This document shows, in pieces, positions 57,421-59,801 of a stretch of DNA of 59,801 nucleotides. The DNA lies in contig CANTFL010000774.1 of NCBI GenBank assembly GCA_947650285.1, positions 1-59,801 on the forward strand, in the 5' to 3' direction. The notes under the pieces are model-generated. The model worked only from the letters and a program-made list of their open reading frames with translations, was not told the DNA's origin and searched no databases. This DNA comes from Hyaloperonospora brassicae (taxonomy: Eukaryota; Oomycota; Peronosporomycetes; Peronosporales; Peronosporaceae). Both the position numbers and the translations under genes were made by a program. How positions within the stretch are numbered: position 1 is the stretch's first letter; each line of letters starts with the position of its first letter.

Positions 57421-57837
57421 AACAGTCAGTTTGTCTGCGTGCGAGCTGTGAAAAGGTGAAGTGGAGTTTTTAACTAAGTATGTTCCGGGATTATTTAAAT
57501 ATAAGCTACAGTTTGGTCTAACTCACCTGAACGATATTGCCTATTTTGTGTCCAAGACAAAAGTTAGTTTCAATTTTACCAATGCACAAACGGTATGTAG
57601 CAATTTTAGTATAGCATAAGAACATTTAGCTTATACAAATATATGGTCCCCAATCAGTCTGGAATGAGTAATCCAGACAACATCCCTAATTTTATCTGAC
57701 GATAATGCTTTAAAATCACCTACACTTCTTAATTTGCATACCATTCCGTAATAATTTTAAGGAGAAGCCGGGCTAGTCGTTCCTAGGTTGTCTAGCATTA
57801 TAACCGTATCACCAGCTCACGGGGTGACCTAGTCAGC

Positions 57838-58731
57838 ATGGAACTCGGCTCAGCCACTGCTGAGGTCAGGAAGCGCTGCAGAACCTGGAGAAAGAGGAGT
57901 CACAAATCCCCCCTTAATCACCATCAGTGTGGGCCAAACACTAATTCCTGGGCCACTATATCTAAACAGAAGAGAACGGGACCCAGCCGGCCATGTCGGA
58001 CACCGCGACAGGCAAAGACAACAGGGCGCGGGATATCGGCGCGGAGTGCGCCGGTCGGCTAGGCGGGGGCGAATTTATTGGCGGAGCTAGTCCTACCCAC
58101 AGAGGGTCCTCGTCGACTACCTCATTGAGTGATGCGTGTGACTTTTGTCATTGGGGCGTTTGCAGCGTTCAGCAAGCGCCGCTTCGTCGGCTAGCAATTC
58201 GGACATTTCGCGGTTTCAGGCAGACACTGCAGGTCCGGCGGGAGTGTTCGAAGCCACTTTGCACTCCCTCGCTTCGACTAATACGCACCCTGTTCTCGGG
58301 GACACGCATCGGAAGCGACATGAGTCTTAATCAGAATTCTGAGGACGTAAAGGCTCAGCCTCCCCCACCATTAGCGCGATAGCGATGTTTCGGGCTGTCA
58401 CGGCAAAATTACGAGCCTAGCCAGAAGCGGAGGAACGGGCTTCCTGGAAGACTACCGTAGGGGCGTTATTTGCTGGCGTCTTCGAATCAGTGAAGATCAA
58501 TCTGGACCTTGTGCCGCCGGCCAAGAAATTCTATCTGAAGCTGAAGTGATGGAGTCATCGCTTCTCCTCAGCTTTTTTGAGCAAGTGAGTGTCGTGGATC
58601 GATGTTCCTTCGAGCAATGGTGCAGAAACGTGCGGAAAATGGGTCTCGATTTGTATAATACGACGTGGTCGCTGTCGACTATTGCGGCGAGTATGACGAG
58701 TGAGGTCAAATGGGCACGTCAACAGTTATGA
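57838..58731 (+). pseudogene. GC-rich broken ORFs, possible retroelement gag
   Basis: The composition is clearly more GC-rich than the flanks. Frames 57838-58062, 57993-58382, 58145-58330 and 58546-58731 overlap, and pieces look coding (SASAASSASNSDISRFQADT; VDRCSFEQWCRNVRKMGLDL), but no frame is continuous. The Ser/Gly/Ala-rich start followed by a Trp-containing helical part is gag-like. No zinc knuckle or pol follows. Assignment is tentative. Confidence 0.25.
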
Positions 58732-59801
58732 ACTAATGGGCGGCGACAGTAACCGGGCGGGCTGCACCAGCCATCTCGGCGGAGCCACTCCCGGTTCGAG
58801 AAAATTATCAGCAGTTTATGTTTAATTCGGAAAGTTCGAGGCGGCTGCTATAGCCCGGCTCCGCTCACTGTGTGAAGCGCAGGACGCGAGCTACACGTGA
58901 TCTATGCTTCGGGATGGTACGGAGGAGGAATAGGAAATTATTCAGGGTTTGGCGGAGGGCCACGGCTCGAGCCGGTCATGCTCGCACTTCATTTTGAAGG
59001 TTTTAAACGCGAATGATCGATTTCGACTCCAGACAACCATTCAGCTGCAAGACTAAGGCGAGCTCTTCTTTTCATCGGCACGACAAGGGGTAATTCCATC
59101 TAGTCGACAGTATGCTTAGACAATAAAATAAGATATCCTGCTGGCAGCCGAACGCTTGAAGGTGAATCTTCAGGCATTGCTGTCCAAGCTTAGTCAGGCG
59201 AAGGCAATCGGGTACAACTCGGTTCAGAAGTCAATTAACATTCAATTTTTTAATGAACTACGGCGACATAGCTTCAGAACACACTCGTAATTTTCAGGCG
59301 AAGGATCTACCGCCATCAAAATCGGCGTGCACCGACTTCTGGTTCAGTGTGGAGCCGCCAAGTGGGAGCCGATGGTACACGCCTCACGATGCAGACGGAG
59401 TATGTTATTCGACTCTATAATAAAACGCGCTACCTGGACATTGGCCGCTTTACAGCATTCTTGACGGCTCACGTTTGTACAGACTTTTTAATGTGGAACC
59501 TTCGGATACATGTATAACCGGAATCGAGATCATCAGCTCACGTTAGTCCTAAATTTGATCTGGAACCTTTTAGTACATCTACAACTGGACTCGAGGACAT
59601 CGACGATGTGGCGACTCACAATTAAATTAATAGGCTGCCCCAGTTTTCTTTGGAATGTGATTCGCCTCCTTAGGTTCTGTAGCGGAGCTACACAGCTTCT
59701 TAAGTCAGAGGAAGACTTTACGCTCAATGTGCAACTTTGGTTCAAAGAGCCCGACTCAGAGAGTCATCAGCTCAGAGAGCTTAAAGGTTGGTTCAGAGAA
59801 C
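58732..59801. other. Window end, repeat-like, no gene recognised
   Basis: No continuous frame. At about 59492-59535 and 59560-59604 a unit containing TGGAACCTT and then ACTCGAG/ATCGAG-GACATC is repeated with divergence, about 68 bp apart. Confidence 0.35.

Overview
This window looks like nuclear DNA of an oomycete, probably a Peronosporales species such as a downy mildew or Phytophthora relative. That placement is an inference. It rests on compact GC-rich genes with short GT-AG introns (about 50-150 bp) lying in visibly AT-rich intergenic DNA, and on Ty3/gypsy chromovirus, MULE, hAT and pogo elements whose proteins resemble oomycete ones. No tRNA, rRNA or CRISPR array was recognised. All identifications come from reading translated motifs; no database search was run.

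Layout. 0-4.5 kb: an intact five-exon MCM8 helicase gene (+), a convergent two-exon gene for a 67-residue single-pass membrane protein (-), and a broken gene for a small secreted protein (-). 4.5-18.2 kb: AT-rich transposon graveyard with a solo LTR that has a perfect 5-bp target duplication, a decayed hAT transposase, a gag-like fragment, a 15-bp minisatellite and a decayed pogo/Tigger transposase. 18.2-20.3 kb: a gene for translation factor eIF2A (-) carrying at least two in-frame stops and several frameshifts. 21-31 kb: mostly AT-rich DNA, with a short secreted-type ORF and a second copy of the gag-like fragment.

31.4-51 kb is a retrotransposon cluster. Element 1 (+) and element 2 (-) are related chromoviruses with gag, protease, RT, RNase H, integrase and chromodomain. 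They have different LTRs but share a nearly identical 1.9-kb pol block in inverted orientation. A Mutator-like element (MULE) has split the 3' LTR of element 1. Both chromoviruses also carry an antisense reading frame between the integrase end and the 3' LTR, with an acidic/basic N-terminal part and a coiled-coil C-terminal part. This is the strongest candidate here for an undescribed system.

51-59.8 kb: a membrane-anchored GH18 (chitinase-like) gene (+), an intact ORF with a hAT C-terminal domain (+), the CTF8 subunit of the alternative clamp loader (-), a broken coiled-coil gene (-), and a GC-rich stretch that may be a retroelement ORF. MCM8 and CTF8 act in DNA repair/replication and in cohesion; the remaining host genes show no shared pathway.
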